Below, in pieces: positions 13,258 through 26,106 of a DNA stretch of 64,000 bases; positions within the stretch are counted from its first letter, which is position 1; each line of letters starts with the position of its first letter. The stretch spans positions 2,480,001 through 2,544,000 of the forward strand of contig JAITYX010000049.1 of NCBI GenBank assembly GCA_021018815.1. Reading direction: 5' to 3'. The notes beneath the pieces are model-generated. The model was not told the origin of the DNA, did no database searches, and saw only the letters and a program-made list of their open reading frames with translations. Position numbers and translations under genes: made by a program. Source of the DNA: Talinum fruticosum (lineage: Eukaryota; Streptophyta; Magnoliopsida; Caryophyllales; Talinaceae).

Positions 13258-13537
13258 TTCTCACTACTTAAACAGGGAATCCGAATTTCCCAAGGACTAT
13301 GAAGCAACAGCACATAAGTGCCAAAGACAACAATTGCACAACAACAGATATTAAATCAAAGTGAGCAGATCTTAACAAAATAAAGCCGATTCAAAACCCA
13401 ATTCAAATTCATCAACATGCAACAAAACCAGCACACATCGCATCTCATACAAGAAAATAAAAGGTAAATATCCGAATTCGACAGCAACCGAAAAACAAGA
13501 GGAGACAAAAAGGATTACGGGAAATTAGGGGTCTTAC

Positions 13538-13800
13538 AAAATTGATACTCGATGGAGAAACCTAGCTGAAATAGACGAAAAAACGATTGGATGAACTGAG
13601 AGAAAGAGAATAGAAGTCCTCAAAGGATTACAGTAAAGAGATCGAGAAAACGCTGAACCCACGATTATCTGCGAGACAGAGATAAGAAGAGGATGAGAAA
13701 CGCGAGATGGTGAAAGAGAGAGAGAGACAGACACGACCAAACAATGTGAGAAAGACGAAAAACAGATTGACAGAAGCCACTAGGCCTTCCCAGAGACGGA
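13538..13800 (-). promoter_or_regulatory. NOT4: Probable NOT4 non-coding first exon and transcription start region
   Basis: On the minus strand this stretch is CT-rich (CTCTCTCTC runs near 13,710-13,730), typical of plant leaders, and ends in a good donor GTAAGA at 13537. Joining it to the acceptor at 12116 gives a 1.42-kb intron in the 5'UTR. No clear TATA box is visible upstream; an A-run (about 13,810-13,825) is the nearest feature. The exact start site is a guess. The apparent 68-residue open frame here is Ser/Leu-rich CT leader, not a gene. Confidence 0.55.
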
Positions 13801-13841
13801 GAGAACTGTATTTTTTTTTTTTCTTCGGGCAAACGCACCAA

Positions 13842-15605
13842 TTTTAAGGCCTCAAGTATAAAAATAACTCTTACGTATCTAACTTTTATAAAAAATTATT
13901 TAGAATTATCCTTAGGTTTGGTATAATTATTTTAAAACTCCTTAGGTATAAAAAATAATTCTTATGTATTTCAACCTTTACAAAAAATTATTCACATGTA
14001 CTCTAAAATTTGGTATAACTATTTAAAAGTCTCTAGAAATGAAAATATACTCCTAAGTTTAATACCTCGGGAATCCCATCAGTACCTTGAGGTTTATATA
14101 CTCTTCAAACATTCAAATTTATATATTTTTAGTATATTTCATTTATGAAAATTTGACATTTTAGTATCCTATACTATCGACAAATGATAAAAAAAGTCTC
14201 TCATGTATTGTAAATAATAAATTACTACTCTAAGGTATCAGTATAATGTTGTTTAATTGTAAAAAATTATCTTTTTAGGAGTTATATATAACTGTTAAAA
14301 GGTAAATTTTTACAATTAAACAACATTATACGATATCTTACTGATAGTAGTTTATTGTTTTCGACACTCGAGGGCTTTTTTTATCATTTTTCGATAGTAT
14401 ATGGTATTAAAGTATCTATAAACCTTCGTTTATTGTTGACATTGATATAATAAATTAATTTTTAATTCTCTATCGGATGTAGTAATTGTCACAAATTAAG
14501 ACATAACTCGAGAACATGCAGGAAACCAAGAGATACATATGGTAGACTACTTGTGAAGAAAAAAGGAAAGCTAAAAGAGGGGACAAGTAAAAGTGGGGAG
14601 GACCAAAGAAACCAAACACAAGCAGACTCTCAAGAAAACATAGGCCCTCTCACACAATCTACCCAAGCCTCTTAACCGGGATGGTTGCAGCTTAATCCTC
14701 TATTTTTTTGCCTTTTTTTTCTTAGGATATCTCTCTTTCTTAAAGATTGAAGTTTACTTGGTACTAGGTGCATTATTTGTTACCTTGTGAATGATTGTTA
14801 ATTTTTTTTTTTTGATTCAAAATTGGTTTGCAAAAGGGATATGTTTTAGGGGTTTTAAAAGACACGTCATATGTATTTTTGTAGTTTTAATAGGATTATA
14901 CCTACTTTGGATATCCAACCATGTAAATGGCGGACTTAAGTTTTATAAGCGCTACTACACTTTTATTTTAATAAAAGCAAGTTGAAGCATATTTCCCAAA
15001 TTACCACATTTTGTTGTATTCACATTTACATGACTATAACAAAAGAAACAATTGCAATGTTTCTAATTTAAATTTTAAATAATTAAAAACTACTTATAAA
15101 AATCACAACATAAAAAATTGTACATTTTGTAAGTATAAAGTTTTATAAACAAGTAACTATAAAATTACAATATAAAAAATTACAAGTTTTATTTTGTTAG
15201 ATGGGAGGAAAGTAAAAAATTAATATTTTAAGTTTCAATTATTAAAATTAGAGGTAAAATTGGTACTCAACAAAAAAATTTTAAATTTTCTTCGGATATA
15301 TAATGTGAATGTCACGTTACAATAAAAGGAAGTATATTTGGGAGTATATTTTCATTCCCGAGGGTCTTTAAATAGTTATACTAAAACCTAGGGTACTTCG
15401 AGGATAAATTTTTGCAAAGATAAAGGTAACTAAAAGTTATTTTTCATATTTGAAGGAATTTAAAATAGTTACACCAAACTTGAGGATACCTCTAAATAAT
15501 TGTTTGCAAAGGTCGGGGTACCTAAGAGTTATTTTTCATACTCGAGAGGCCTTAAAATAGTTACACCAAACATAAGAGTACCTCGAGTGTAATTTTTGGT
15601 TTTTT
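13842..15605. mobile_element. Foldback (inverted-repeat) element next to the NOT4 leader
   Basis: About 220-250 bp at each end are inverted copies: left arm about 13,842-14,070, right arm about 15,345-15,605. Each arm is built of degenerate subrepeats of roughly 90-100 bp with the core TTTGGTATAACTATTTAAA or its complement. The middle is AT-rich with no coding sequence. The left end lies within about 50 bp of the CT-rich NOT4 leader. No transposase is encoded, and termini and target duplication were not resolved. Confidence 0.65.
14150..14425. repeat. Inner hairpin: two ~115-bp inverted arms
   Basis: The left arm contains ATACTATCGACAAATGATAA and GTATAATGTTGTTTAATTGT. The right arm, reverse complemented, contains ATACTATCGAAAAATGATAA and the same GTATAATGTTGTTTAATTGT. 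The loop is about 30 bp. This is a MITE-sized hairpin nested inside the larger inverted repeat. Confidence 0.75.
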
Positions 15606-15966
15606 AGGTACCAAGGGAGAGAGTTGTTGTCGAGATGGCCCTCCTCTCGGTATTGTCGGTTTCCCCTCTAGCTTTCTAATTTTATTAAAGGGAATTTATA
15701 AATAAGTCATTGTTTAATTTATAATTATATCTTAAGTGATTAATTTTACTTTCTACTCATGCTTTGATTGGGGCTCACCTAAAAGTTGGTTTGGCTATGG
15801 CAAGGAGAAAAGACCAAAAAGCCCTTATTGATATTACTTTGGTTTGAGGTTGGGATGCTGATTTTAAATGTCTAAAATGCCCTTAATGAGGTGGGAAGGA
15901 AGTCATAAAAGAAGTTGGATATTTTGAAAAGTTGGGACACCATTTTCATATCATCACATCACAATT

Positions 15967-15968
<2 letters not shown>

Positions 15969-16006
<38 letters not shown>
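15969..16006. repeat. (GA)n microsatellite
   Basis: About 18 perfect GA units. They are followed by a short duplicated GGAGTTGTGAGAGTTGG block. Confidence 0.95.
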
Positions 16007-16009
<3 letters not shown>

Positions 16010-16984
16010 TTGTGAGAGTTGGAGAGAGAGGGAGGAGTTGTGAGAGTTGGGTGGGTTATCACTATCAAGGTTGGCGGCGGTCTATGGTTTCCGGTGCGGT
16101 GAGGTCGAAGGCGTTTGGGACGTGAAATTGGTTGGGTAAGTAAGTTTAATTGTGTATTAAATTCAATTTTTGTAGGTGGATTTTGCTTTGTAATTGGTTG
16201 TTATATGGATAAAATATAAGATTAATTGTAGGTTGGGTGTGTGAATTTTGAACAATTGGGGGTAGAATTTGTTATTTTATTTTCACATATGGTTTTTGTA
16301 TACATTTATGTATGTAATAATTGGTTTTGAATGGAGTTAGGGTTTATAGTTTGGTTGTGTGGATTGACTTCGTAATATTGTTGATAGATATTTTTTGTTA
16401 GTTAAATGTGAGTAAATGAGTTGGGAGGAACATTTATTGATATTTTATATTTGTGATGTAGTTGAAGTGTTCTCATTTGAAATGGCGAAAATGAAATGTT
16501 TGGTTTAATTACGATTATAGTGCTTGATATGTAAATATGACTGTGTAATAAGGCGTTAATAGGTTGGTTATGCTTTTGTCATGCACGTTCTTATATGGAT
16601 TGGACGAGAGTGGAAATTTGGTTTCTATCATACTTGTTGTACCAAGCATGCCATCCCGAGATTACTCGTTAATGTTTAAGTGGTGGAGTTTGTAAAAGTT
16701 TATGTATAATTGAAAAGGTGGGTGTAGATGTGTTGTGTGGTTGTGTTAATGTAATTTGTTATTTTATTGTGTGCATATTGTAAAGGTAATTTGGGTTCTG
16801 TTATACTGGTTGTATGAGTATGTCATACCGGGATAACTGTGTATATATACATGGATTGTAGGAATACATTAATAAAAATGGTAATTGGTAATTTATTAAT
16901 ATGGTATGTATGTAAAGTATAATTGAGGATATACGTGGCTGTCCCACGTGTGTAGTGTTGTTATTGTGTAGAGTGGTTGACAAA
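16010..16984 (+). other. Probable leader/intron region of the MULE transposase, no coding seen
   Basis: A purine-rich block ends at a donor-like GGTAAGTAAG (about 16,135) and is followed by T-rich sequence with TTTTTGTAGGTGG (about 16,168). This could be a 5'UTR intron of the downstream transposase, but no frame supports it. The rest is T/G-rich sequence. Confidence 0.3.
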
Positions 16985-19690
16985 TGTGAAAGATACGAGA
17001 TGGAATCGGGTGTTGGAGCAGTAGTTGGTGAGAGAGAGGTTGTTCCGTATGTGTGTTGGAGGGGGCAGTTGGAGGAGAGCCATAATGGAGGTACAAGATA
17101 TGTGAGTGGCAGTAGAGATTGTGTTTGGTTGAAGGAGAATTTTGGGGTGGGTGATGTACGTAATTTGGTTGAGGACGTGATAGGGGTTTCTTTAGGGAGT
17201 GTAAGTTGTGGTACAGTTTCAAGTATGATCGGAGGATGATAATGCATTTTGCAAGGAAAGGTGATGTGAAGAAATTGTTAAAGCGAACGTGAATTTTGCT
17301 TATATGTATGTATGTGGGGATAAGGTTCCTTGTGTGATACCTTTATCACGGACGGGGAAATGGTTGATTGTGAAAAGCGGGGACGTGGTAACCCGAGCAA
17401 TGTGGTCTTGGCAGTTGATAGTGATGAACGTAGAAGTGGAGTAACTCATTCAAGGTAACGTTCGTTTAACATGTAACCTCAATATTTATGTTGTATGTTG
17501 TCATGGTGTGTGTGTGTCTCTTAATTTTTGCTTTAGGATTATAATAATTATACTTAGTATTTGTGTGGCTATGTGAGTGGTAGGTTGCAACCTCGGATAC
17601 ATGAAGAAATAAGTGGGCAGAAATTGGGTGATGAGGTTGTTATGATTGGAGAAGATGTGGACATACCGCAGGATAATTCGGGCCAATCGGAGTTCGGAAT
17701 CGAATTGCGTCTCTCGAGTGTTATTCTCCCGAGGATGGAGTTGTGTGGCCTTGATATGGGGTGCGATCGAAGTGTACCATAGGAGGATATCGATATAGAA
17801 AAATGAAATTAAAAGGGTGGGCAAGGTATTTTCTTCGACTGAAACATTTAAGTTGAGCATGTGGAAATATACGATGAGCCCACGAGTTTGAGTATAGGTT
17901 CAAAAGAAATTGCAGGGACCGCATTGAGGTGGAGCGCAAGACAGCGAACCGTACTTTTTACATATGTTTAACTAGACCCAACGAAAGTGGATGGGATGAT
18001 TATGAAAGTTTTTAAAGCGAGTACACTTGCATAGCATGGAGGATCAATGTTAGATGTGAGAAGGGAAGGGGAAAATTTTTAAAGCAAACCTGCTTGGGCA
18101 TTTGGTAGATCGGAAAATCAAATTGTGCACCGATTATTCATCGACTGAGTTATTGAAGGACGTACAGCTAGAATTTGGAATTAATGTGTCGTACATGTAG
18201 TGTTGGAGGGCAAGGGAGTACGTTCGAAAAATGTTAATGAGTAAACCACATGATCGGTACAAGTTATTGCCCTGGCTATGCACTCGCAATTGTCATATCA
18301 AATCCCGACTTGAAGGCATTTTACGAGGTCGATGGTTATAGGTTCCGGTGAATGTTTGTTGCATATGGGTCACTCGGTGAATGGTTTCATACTAGGTCTG
18401 TAGGAAGATATTGTTTGTTGACGGCACTCATCTAAGCGGACCGTACGAGGGACCTTGTTAGGCTGCAGTTGCATTGGATGTAGATAACCATTTATTCGAC
18501 ATTGCCTATGCGGTTGTGTCGGGGAGAACGATGACAATTGGTTGTGGTTCATGACAGAATTTACAACTCTTTAGAAGGGTTAAAGCATGTGATAATGACA
18601 GATCGACACCATTCGTTACTCTCTATTGTGCCTAAAGTATTTGGTGTAGATAACCATACATACTGTGTGCGGCATGTTTGGGATAACTTTGTTAAAGCGG
18701 CAACGAAACTTGGGTACCACAAGGAAGCGTCAAAGATACTTATTCAGGAAATGTTCAATCGGGTTGCGTACGCTCCAATCAATGCCGAGTACAGAGTTAG
18801 CGATGGAGGAAATGAGGATGTTTAAGCGCGAGTTGGTTGTGTGGGTGGAGGAAAATGACCCGAACGGTGGGCACAATCGAATCAAGAAGGATAGGTAGGG
18901 TAAATTGAATAAGAACCTAATTGAAAGTTAGAACAATTGGATGCGGACGTTGGGACCAATGTCAATCCCTTCCTCGTCATCTGGTCATCTACAAAAAGTT
19001 GGTAAGAGGAAGGACAAACGCAAGTGTGAGTTGGGGAGTGGAAGAATGGGGTGGGAAAAAGGGTGGAGAAGAAGTTACAAAAGACATACGAGAACATTGG
19101 TTGTGACATTGATATACAACCGCACAATAGTGTTGTTGGAGAGTACTGGGTGGCACTAAGCAACGGTAAAATCCTTGTTGTCAATTTAGCTAATGGGACT
19201 TACGATTGCAGCTGGTGGCAAGTGCAGGGACTGCCATTGCACGCATGCAATGGTTGTGATTAACAAGTACAACTTGTCGAGTGTATGACTATGTGGACCC
19301 TCGTTATAAGGCGGAAACACAGATCAACAATTTATATGAATGTTGTGCATCCTATGGAGACGCATGATTTACTTGTGGTGGATGAGAGGACAGGGTTGGT
19401 GGTAGGTGGAGACGAGCTCAATGACAACTTTGACCGCTGCATATTGCCCCTTACAAATCAACGGGCGTCCGGGAGACCACGAAAGAGGAGGATAGAGTCT
19501 TAACGTCAAGGTGTACCAGCTAGGAGGTGTTCTAAGTGTGGAGAAACGGGGCATTACAAGAACACTTGCGAAACCCACGATTTGACTTTGACGCTCATTA
19601 TCCAGGTGATTTTGTGGCTATGGAGGACTTGCTTGTGGTGAATGTCCGATATGATGATATGTTGCAATCACTGTGTGACACCATGTTTTG
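16985..19690 (+). pseudogene. Degenerate Mutator-like (MULE) transposase
   Basis: Fragments in changing frames follow the MuDR-type order. An N-terminal domain has WRGQLEESHNGGTRYVSG (about 17,060-17,110). A spacer reads CWRAREYVRKML (about 18,200). The catalytic region has FVDGTHLSGPY (first Asp at about 18,420) and VIMTDRHHSLL (second Asp at about 18,600), then NHTYCVRHVWDNF (about 18,650). A SWIM-like finger has CSWWQVQGLPLHA (about 19,210-19,250), and a C-terminal knuckle CSKCGETGHYKNTC (19,528-19,569) keeps all CX2CX4HX4C ligands. Several stops, including one right after the SWIM region and one before the knuckle, break the frame. The catalytic Glu was not located and terminal repeats were not found. 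Confidence 0.85.
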
Positions 19691-20540
19691 CATATAAGGG
19701 TAGCATTTTAAGGAATTATTAGAATATGTAATGTTTCGACTCGTAAATATTTGGGGCATGTAAATTTTTAGGCCATCAAATTTTTTGTAAGCATTTATTA
19801 CTTGATACGTGAAATGTAACAGGTATCGGTACCATTGTGTGTTGTCCTATCGGTGTTGTTGCTATTGTTAGGTGGCACAAATGGGTGTGTAATTTATGTA
19901 ACCCCTTATTTGTACTATGAAGTGACGTGAAAATATTATCGTAAATGTTGTCATGTGTATCATATTTGTAATTACTTTTGGTGCAACAATAATGGAACAT
20001 ATTAGTCCCTATCATGGGTTATCCCGTGGTCACGCACCATGGATTTTGTTGAAATTAGTTACTACTTTCGTAATCGTAGGATAACCAAAGGGTGAACCCT
20101 AGATAACGTTTTAGTACGCTTTGCTATTCACACGTGATTTAGACTTCGGCTTGCAACATGGCGATATATTTGTCAACTCATGAACATTATGAGGTATAAA
20201 AGTAAGCTAGTAACATATATACATAAAAGTGATGTTCACGACGGTCATAAGCCCTCTACACAACCTCGGAGGCGGTTGAATCCCAATATGCAAGAGGTTG
20301 TCAACAAGGAAGTTGTCTAGGTTAGGTTGTTTTTTATTATAAAAAAAAAGAAAAAAATGAAGATAATGAAAAGTTTGTGTCATGTATTATTGAGCGAGTG
20401 AGAATGAAGAAAAATCCGAGTGAAAAAAATATGAAAAAAAGAGTGAAATAAAATGTTTGAGGAAGATGCAATCAAGTTGAGTTGATGAGAGTGTGTTTGA
20501 GAGGGTTTATTGGATTAATTTGAGGTGTTTTGATGCTTTA
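19691..20540. other. AT-rich flank of the MULE, nothing recognised
   Basis: Contains an A-run near 20,340 and short open frames only. It probably includes the 3' part of the MULE and the truncated left edge of the next gypsy element. Confidence 0.35.
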
Positions 20541-20639
20541 TTGGCTGAGTGTTGTCGCTTAAATGAGTTATTTGGGCTGAAAGTTCATGAAAAATGACCA
20601 ACAAGGCAGCGAGTAGGTCGACATCTGCCAGTGACTTGG

Positions 20640-21089
20640 CACGGCCGTGCCCAACATTTCCACCTTAAAAATTCCACAAACATCGTGAGCTCGCACGGGG
20701 TGAAGCACGGGCTCGAGCACGACGCATGCTAAGGTGAGCACTCGGGCATGCTTGCTCCCGGGCATCACCCGTGAACAAGTTACGACAAAATTTCCACAAA
20801 TGTCGTGAGCTCGCATGGGTACAAGCACGGGTGAAGCACGATCATGCGGTCTATTTCAGGAAATTATTTCGAAGTGTTGTAGGGAAGCACAGTTTAAGCA
20901 CGGTTGAAGTATGACCAGTGTTGAGCAAAATTTCCGAAACACCATGAGGTCGCATGGGTACAGCATGGGTGAATCACGGCCGTGCGGTCTATTTCGTGGA
21001 AATTGTTTCATAAGTACCATGAGGAAGCACGGTTTAAGCACGACCAGTGCGGAGAAAAGTTTTCATAAACACTCGTGAGCTCCCACGTG
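20640..21089. repeat. Tandem array with GAGCTCGCACGGGT... units, left part
   Basis: Units of roughly 140-150 bp carry, in order, GTGAGCTCGCA, a GGGTGAAGCACG block, GCGGTCTATTTC, GAAGCACGGTTTAAGCACG and GAGCAAAATTTCCG. Short palindromes such as GCACGGCCGTGC recur. The same units resume at 29859, so this array was split by the inserted solo LTR. Confidence 0.8.
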
Positions 21090-21852
21090 TGTAGACACCA
21101 AAAAGTATCGTCCTTTTTCTTTGTTTTTTATTTGTTGGCCCGATGATGAAATCTTAAGTCCTGTTTGAGGATTTGGATCCGGGACTATGATAGATTGGTG
21201 TGACATAAGCGAGTAAACCACAAAGAACCCCCAAGCACCACATAAATAGTCTTTTACCTTGGGTCGATCCAAAAATTCCCCTTTCTTTCGAGACGATCCA
21301 AGTATCGGGCCAAGGCTTCGAGAGATGATGGAGTCCGAGTGTCGCGTACCGGGTAATTCCAGGCTTAGAACACTCGTGTTTCACTTCAATCCAACTAGAC
21401 AAGGAGCTAAAGACCCGAAGACGATGTTAGACGCCGTATTTCATGATCACGGGGCATCAAAGTGCTGCGTTTTGGTTCCAAGACAGTCCACCCGAGACTA
21501 GGAGCACGCATCCCACACCAAAATTAAAACCCGCCAAAAATAGAAACCTACCAAAAATGGGAATCTACCAAAAATAGAAACTTCCCATTTTTGGAAAGTC
21601 ATTATAGTCGACGCCTTCCATCTTAAAATGTTAAGTGAAACGCTGCGTTTTGCCCTGGAGACTCCCTTGGAAGCATGCTAGGGCATCAAACCTAAGAAAA
21701 GCCGCTTGTGGTCGGTGTCGTGAACCGAGTCTTATCCCTTCTTTATCTCGGTTCTATTTAATTCAATCTTCACAATATCTTGCCCGGTTTTTACTGCTGC
21801 TTTTAGACGGATGGCCGAGAGCTAACCTTAGGTCATTCCTTGACATAACCTT

Positions 21853-21866
21853 TCCCTATAAATAGA
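21853..21866 (+). promoter_or_regulatory. TATA box of the Ogre/Tat-like LTR
   Basis: CCCTATAAATAGAG sits about 0.76 kb into the LTR. An equivalent CCCTATAAATAGAT is at the same place in the second copy (54691-54704). Confidence 0.7.
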
Positions 21867-24240
21867 GAGCCTTCGCTCTCATTCCCATACTGACTTCCCG
21901 CCTTAACACCACGTTGCTAAAACTCGCCTAAGAGCCACTCGAATACTCTCATCCGTATTCCGATCTCTTGGTCCCTTTTCAGCCTATTCCTTCTTGACTT
22001 CCATCATACTCGATACATCCGATCCCTAAACTCCATCGGTCATACATCCGCCCACCTAAATACACCAAAAACTCACAAAAAGCCCCTCTCATTCGCCACC
22101 ATCGCATCAAGAGGTCCAAATCTAAGATCCGGATCAGCAGGTGGGACAACCCGAGGGCACGGATCCAGTTTCACAACGATTTATTTTATTTTATGCTTTC
22201 TTTATTGCTTTCCGTATTGTGGATAAATGATGTATCACTTTTAATTCCTCCCGCCTGATGTAATCTTTTATATTTCTCGCTTTCTTTTCCTTTTCCTTTT
22301 TTCTTTTGCTTTCGCTTTTCGTTTTTGCCTTTACTCGCTTTCCTTTACCTTTTGCTTTTATCGCTTCCCTTAATTATGTTTTGGTTGCTTTAATTCTTTA
22401 TCGCATGTTGTTGTTTGCTTGCGTTTGTACATTATTTTAACTCATGACTCGAATTAGTAATGGCCGTCTTCGGACGGGCGGAATGGAAAAGTTTATCCCT
22501 ATGTTTCATACCTTTGTCTCCGAATCCGATTCTCGGTTCAAAGACCGATGGAGTCATTTTAGCCTCTTTTAGTCTTAGTTTTCCCATACTAAGATTGGAA
22601 GAGCAAACTTTATTTTGTTTTTGTTAGCTTTTCTTTCTTAAAAACTAAGTGGCGACTCCTCTTTTGCTTTATTTCTATTCAATCCGCCTCATGGCTATTT
22701 TTGTAACGCCCGCAATCACCATTACTTAATAATCCCTTAATTAGAGAATATTACGTAAGGTCGCAGCGGAAGATAACGACCGAAGACGTTACCGTCGTCC
22801 TAAAAATAGGACAAGGCTAAATAAATGAAATAAAATGAAATACAATTTGTGCATCCAACTGTTATATTTCTATTGATCCTGTTAGGAGTAATTGCTTATT
22901 ACCCAAGTGGCTAAGTCATCCCAAAATACGGTTTACTTGTTTAGTAACATAATATTTATACAACCTAGACTTTCGTCTATTCCACAAGATAATATGCAAC
23001 GTGTAATAATTCCCAAGGTCATACCTAAACCATGGTTGATGGTAAAATCACTTTGAGCGTCTATACCCCTTCGTAATTACAAATGCAACGTGGCTGGCTA
23101 TGGTTTGTCTTCGTCGATTTGGTAGGTAATTGATTGTTCACCAATGCTTCCTCCTAAAACAAAAACAAGTAAAATATTTCGAAGAATGAGTCGAAACTCA
23201 TTACGAACATTCCTGCACTATAAAACAGACTTTGAAAAACATTTTAATTGAGCGCACGCATTTTAATTCATTTTAGTTTGAAATCGGGGGAGAGAATATG
23301 AGTAAAACTTGCTTTCCGGTTATTATCCGAAAGTAGAACCCCTTGATAACCGATATCGAAGACTCGGACTTTACTCCGCACCTTTCCGACTTCTATCTAG
23401 GGAATCAGGTATAAGACTTTCTCACTTATAAAGTTTTTATTCCAAGTCATTCCTTGTGTCTTAGAAACTTTTCCGAGTGATATGGTACTTTCTCTAAGTG
23501 TTATAGAAATTTTCTCATGCATTTACGCATGACTCGTGTGACTCAAAAATCATCTCTCGCATGTTTCACTCGGTTCCGAGTCACTTAACACTCGGACATA
23601 TCGCATGATTCAAACATTATCTTTTCGCACTCGACTCTTGTATTTTAGTTTGAATTGTGTTTAGTCTAGATCAAGTCTATCTACCCCGATATTTCATATT
23701 TGACTTGATTTACTTTTAGATCGACTCGAGATGGAATTTTGAGTATCATGAATATTAGACTCGAAAATTCCATTCCTTTTCCGACCTAGATAATTAGCCA
23801 CTTAATTATCTTAATCATATTATTATCTCGTGTCTAATCTTAGACCAAAGTATTTTATACTTTGAGAACCAAATTGATTTACTTTTGTAGGTGATTCAAA
23901 TGAGGCTATCCTATATTTGAAATACAAAAGTAACCGAGCTTCAAAACGTCAAATCACCAGCAGACAAGGCTTTTTCCACCTCCGACCTAGCCTCGGACAC
24001 TCGTGTCGTGGTTGTCTGTTTCCGTAAATGGAAATATGCAACACTAAGCTCAACGGTGGTTTCCACCTTACTTCTAAAGACACCACCAAGTGGTTTTAGG
24101 CACTATCATGGGAGTCAAGAGTCGTTGTCTAACGTTCACATATCAACGGATATTTTCCGAGTGACTCGGAAAATCCTACACAACGGTCATAAAGGAACTT
24201 CCAGTCGAAGATGGACACAACGGCTAAGCTGCTTGGTCAT

Positions 24241-24250
24241 CTATAAAAGG
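24241..24250 (+). promoter_or_regulatory. TATA box of copia LTR
   Basis: CTATAAAAGG in the left LTR. The right LTR has the same box at about 26953-26962. Confidence 0.65.
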
Positions 24251-24973
24251 AAGCCAACTCTCAAGACTTGAAGATTGCCGAAGCTACTGTTAATACACAT
24301 ACTTGATCGAAAGTCTTTGTATTCATTCTCAATATTCTACTTATAACTCCCACTCTGTAATTCATTATATTCTGAGTTGTAAGGTCTTGTACTTAGTTAC
24401 AAACACTTTCTTTCTTACTCTCTAAGTAAGGTCCCTTGATTGAGCTGTAAGGGTTAACTTAGCTCAGCTTGTCCCTAGCTGTAAAAATTATCTCAGTTAG
24501 GAAGTACTAGATCGGATAAGGGAATTTCGAGTCTAGGAAAAACTTGTAAAGAGTTGTTTAAGGGAGCAACTCGGGGTTCGATCCGCTCATCGTATTTTGT
24601 GGACTCAAAATAGTGGATTTGACTTCGTGCTTGGATTAGCACAGTCCGTGGTTTTTGCCCCGGGAGGGTTTCCACGTACTTTCGTGTCTTCACTTTTTGA
24701 GTACATTTTAGACTTAGACAGACTCAAAGTTTTAGTTTAATTTGCTTCTTTACTCTTCACCGTATTCCGAGTTCATACTTTTCCGACCCCAATATAGACT
24801 CGGAATCCGCTCTGTTTGCACTTTGTTCAAAAGAGTTTGATTTTCAGAAAAATCTTCCACCACCCTATTCACCCCCTCTAGGGTGACTTAATCTCTCCCC
24901 GAGCAAACCTTCAATTGGTATCGAGCCTAGCCTTTCGTAAAAGGATCTAACCATCCAAAGGTCTAAAGATCAA

Positions 24974-26106
24974 ATGGCTCGTAACAACGGAGAGTTTGAT
25001 GAAGGAAGATCTTCCAGCAGACCACCAAAGTTCAAAGGATCCAACTTCGTGCACTGGAAGAAACTCATGGAATGTTTCCTCATGGATCATGATGAAGATG
25101 TCCGGAACATCATACAAAAAGGAAACTACACTCCCATAAAGATTGTAGAAACAAGACTCATGCCCAAGATCAAGGCGAGTTCACAAGTGATGAAGCTGAA
25201 AAGTTAAGAAAGAACTTCAAGGCTATGAACATTCTTATGTGCGCCATCGACTCGTAAGAATACAACCGAGTGTTTGCTCGTGACATAGCCAAAGATGTGT
25301 GGGACACACTGGTCAACACTTATGAAGGTACAAGCCAGGTCGGACAAGCGAAGATAAGTTAATATCTTCACAAATATGAGCTATTCAAGATGGAGCCGAA
25401 GAAAACATACTCGGATGTTTATCCGATTCATCGAAATTACCAACAATCTCAAATCTCTGGGTAAAAAGATCTTCCACGAAGAAATGTGCGTAAAAATACT
25501 CGAAGCCAACCCAAGAAAAGATGGGGTCCTAAGGTGACAGCTATCGAAGAGGCTCGGAACTTGTCTCTCCTGAAGCTAGACGAACTCATTGGGAAGCTTC
25601 TCACCCATGAGATCCACCTAGAGGAGGAGGATGCAGAGGTCCGCACCAAAAAGAATATTGCGCTAAAGGCCTCGAAACCGAGAGAAGAAGGTTTGAGCTC
25701 CTCCGACTTAGAAGAGGATCCCATGGCACTAATTGCTAGAGGCTTCAAGAGAATGATGAAGCACAAGAGATGGGACAAGAAGCCAAAAGAAGAGTTCTAT
25801 AAGAAAGACAAGAAGGATAGAAAAGGTAAATACTCTTCTCCTTCAAAGTTATCTTCGACTAAGAACTCTGGATGCTTTGAATGTGGCAGCAAGGAACACA
25901 TAGTCAAAGACTATCCAAAGAGAAAACGGGACAGAAAGAAGAAGAAGGCTATGATAGCCACATGGAGTGACGAGGACTCATAAGAAGATGACGAGGACTC
26001 GGATGACTCAAAATGTCCGATGGCACTTTCTTACTCGGAAGCGTAAACAGCAGTCGATTCGGATCAATCGGACAATGAGGAATCTAATCCTCAAGAGGTA
26101 ATTGAG
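24974..26106 (+). pseudogene. Copia gag, broken
   Basis: Starts MARNNGEFDEGRSSSRPPKF and continues in shifting frames through FVHWKKLMECFLMDHDEDV, VWDTLVNTYEGTSQV and LARGFKRMMKHKRWDKKP-like text. It ends with a knuckle, CFECGSKEHIVKDYP, where the last Cys has become Tyr. It pairs closely with the gag at 36468. In the family gag forms the particle and binds RNA. Frame shifts near 25,200 and 25,480 and the stop at 25,981 disable it. Confidence 0.8.

Noticed and set aside
13534..13740. 68-residue Ser/Leu-rich minus-strand frame
   Set aside because: It coincides with the CT-rich NOT4 leader exon and crosses its splice donor.
16801..17247. 148-residue minus-strand frame opposite the MULE N-terminal region
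   Set aside because: It is the antisense shadow of the MULE transposase N-terminal domain on plus.
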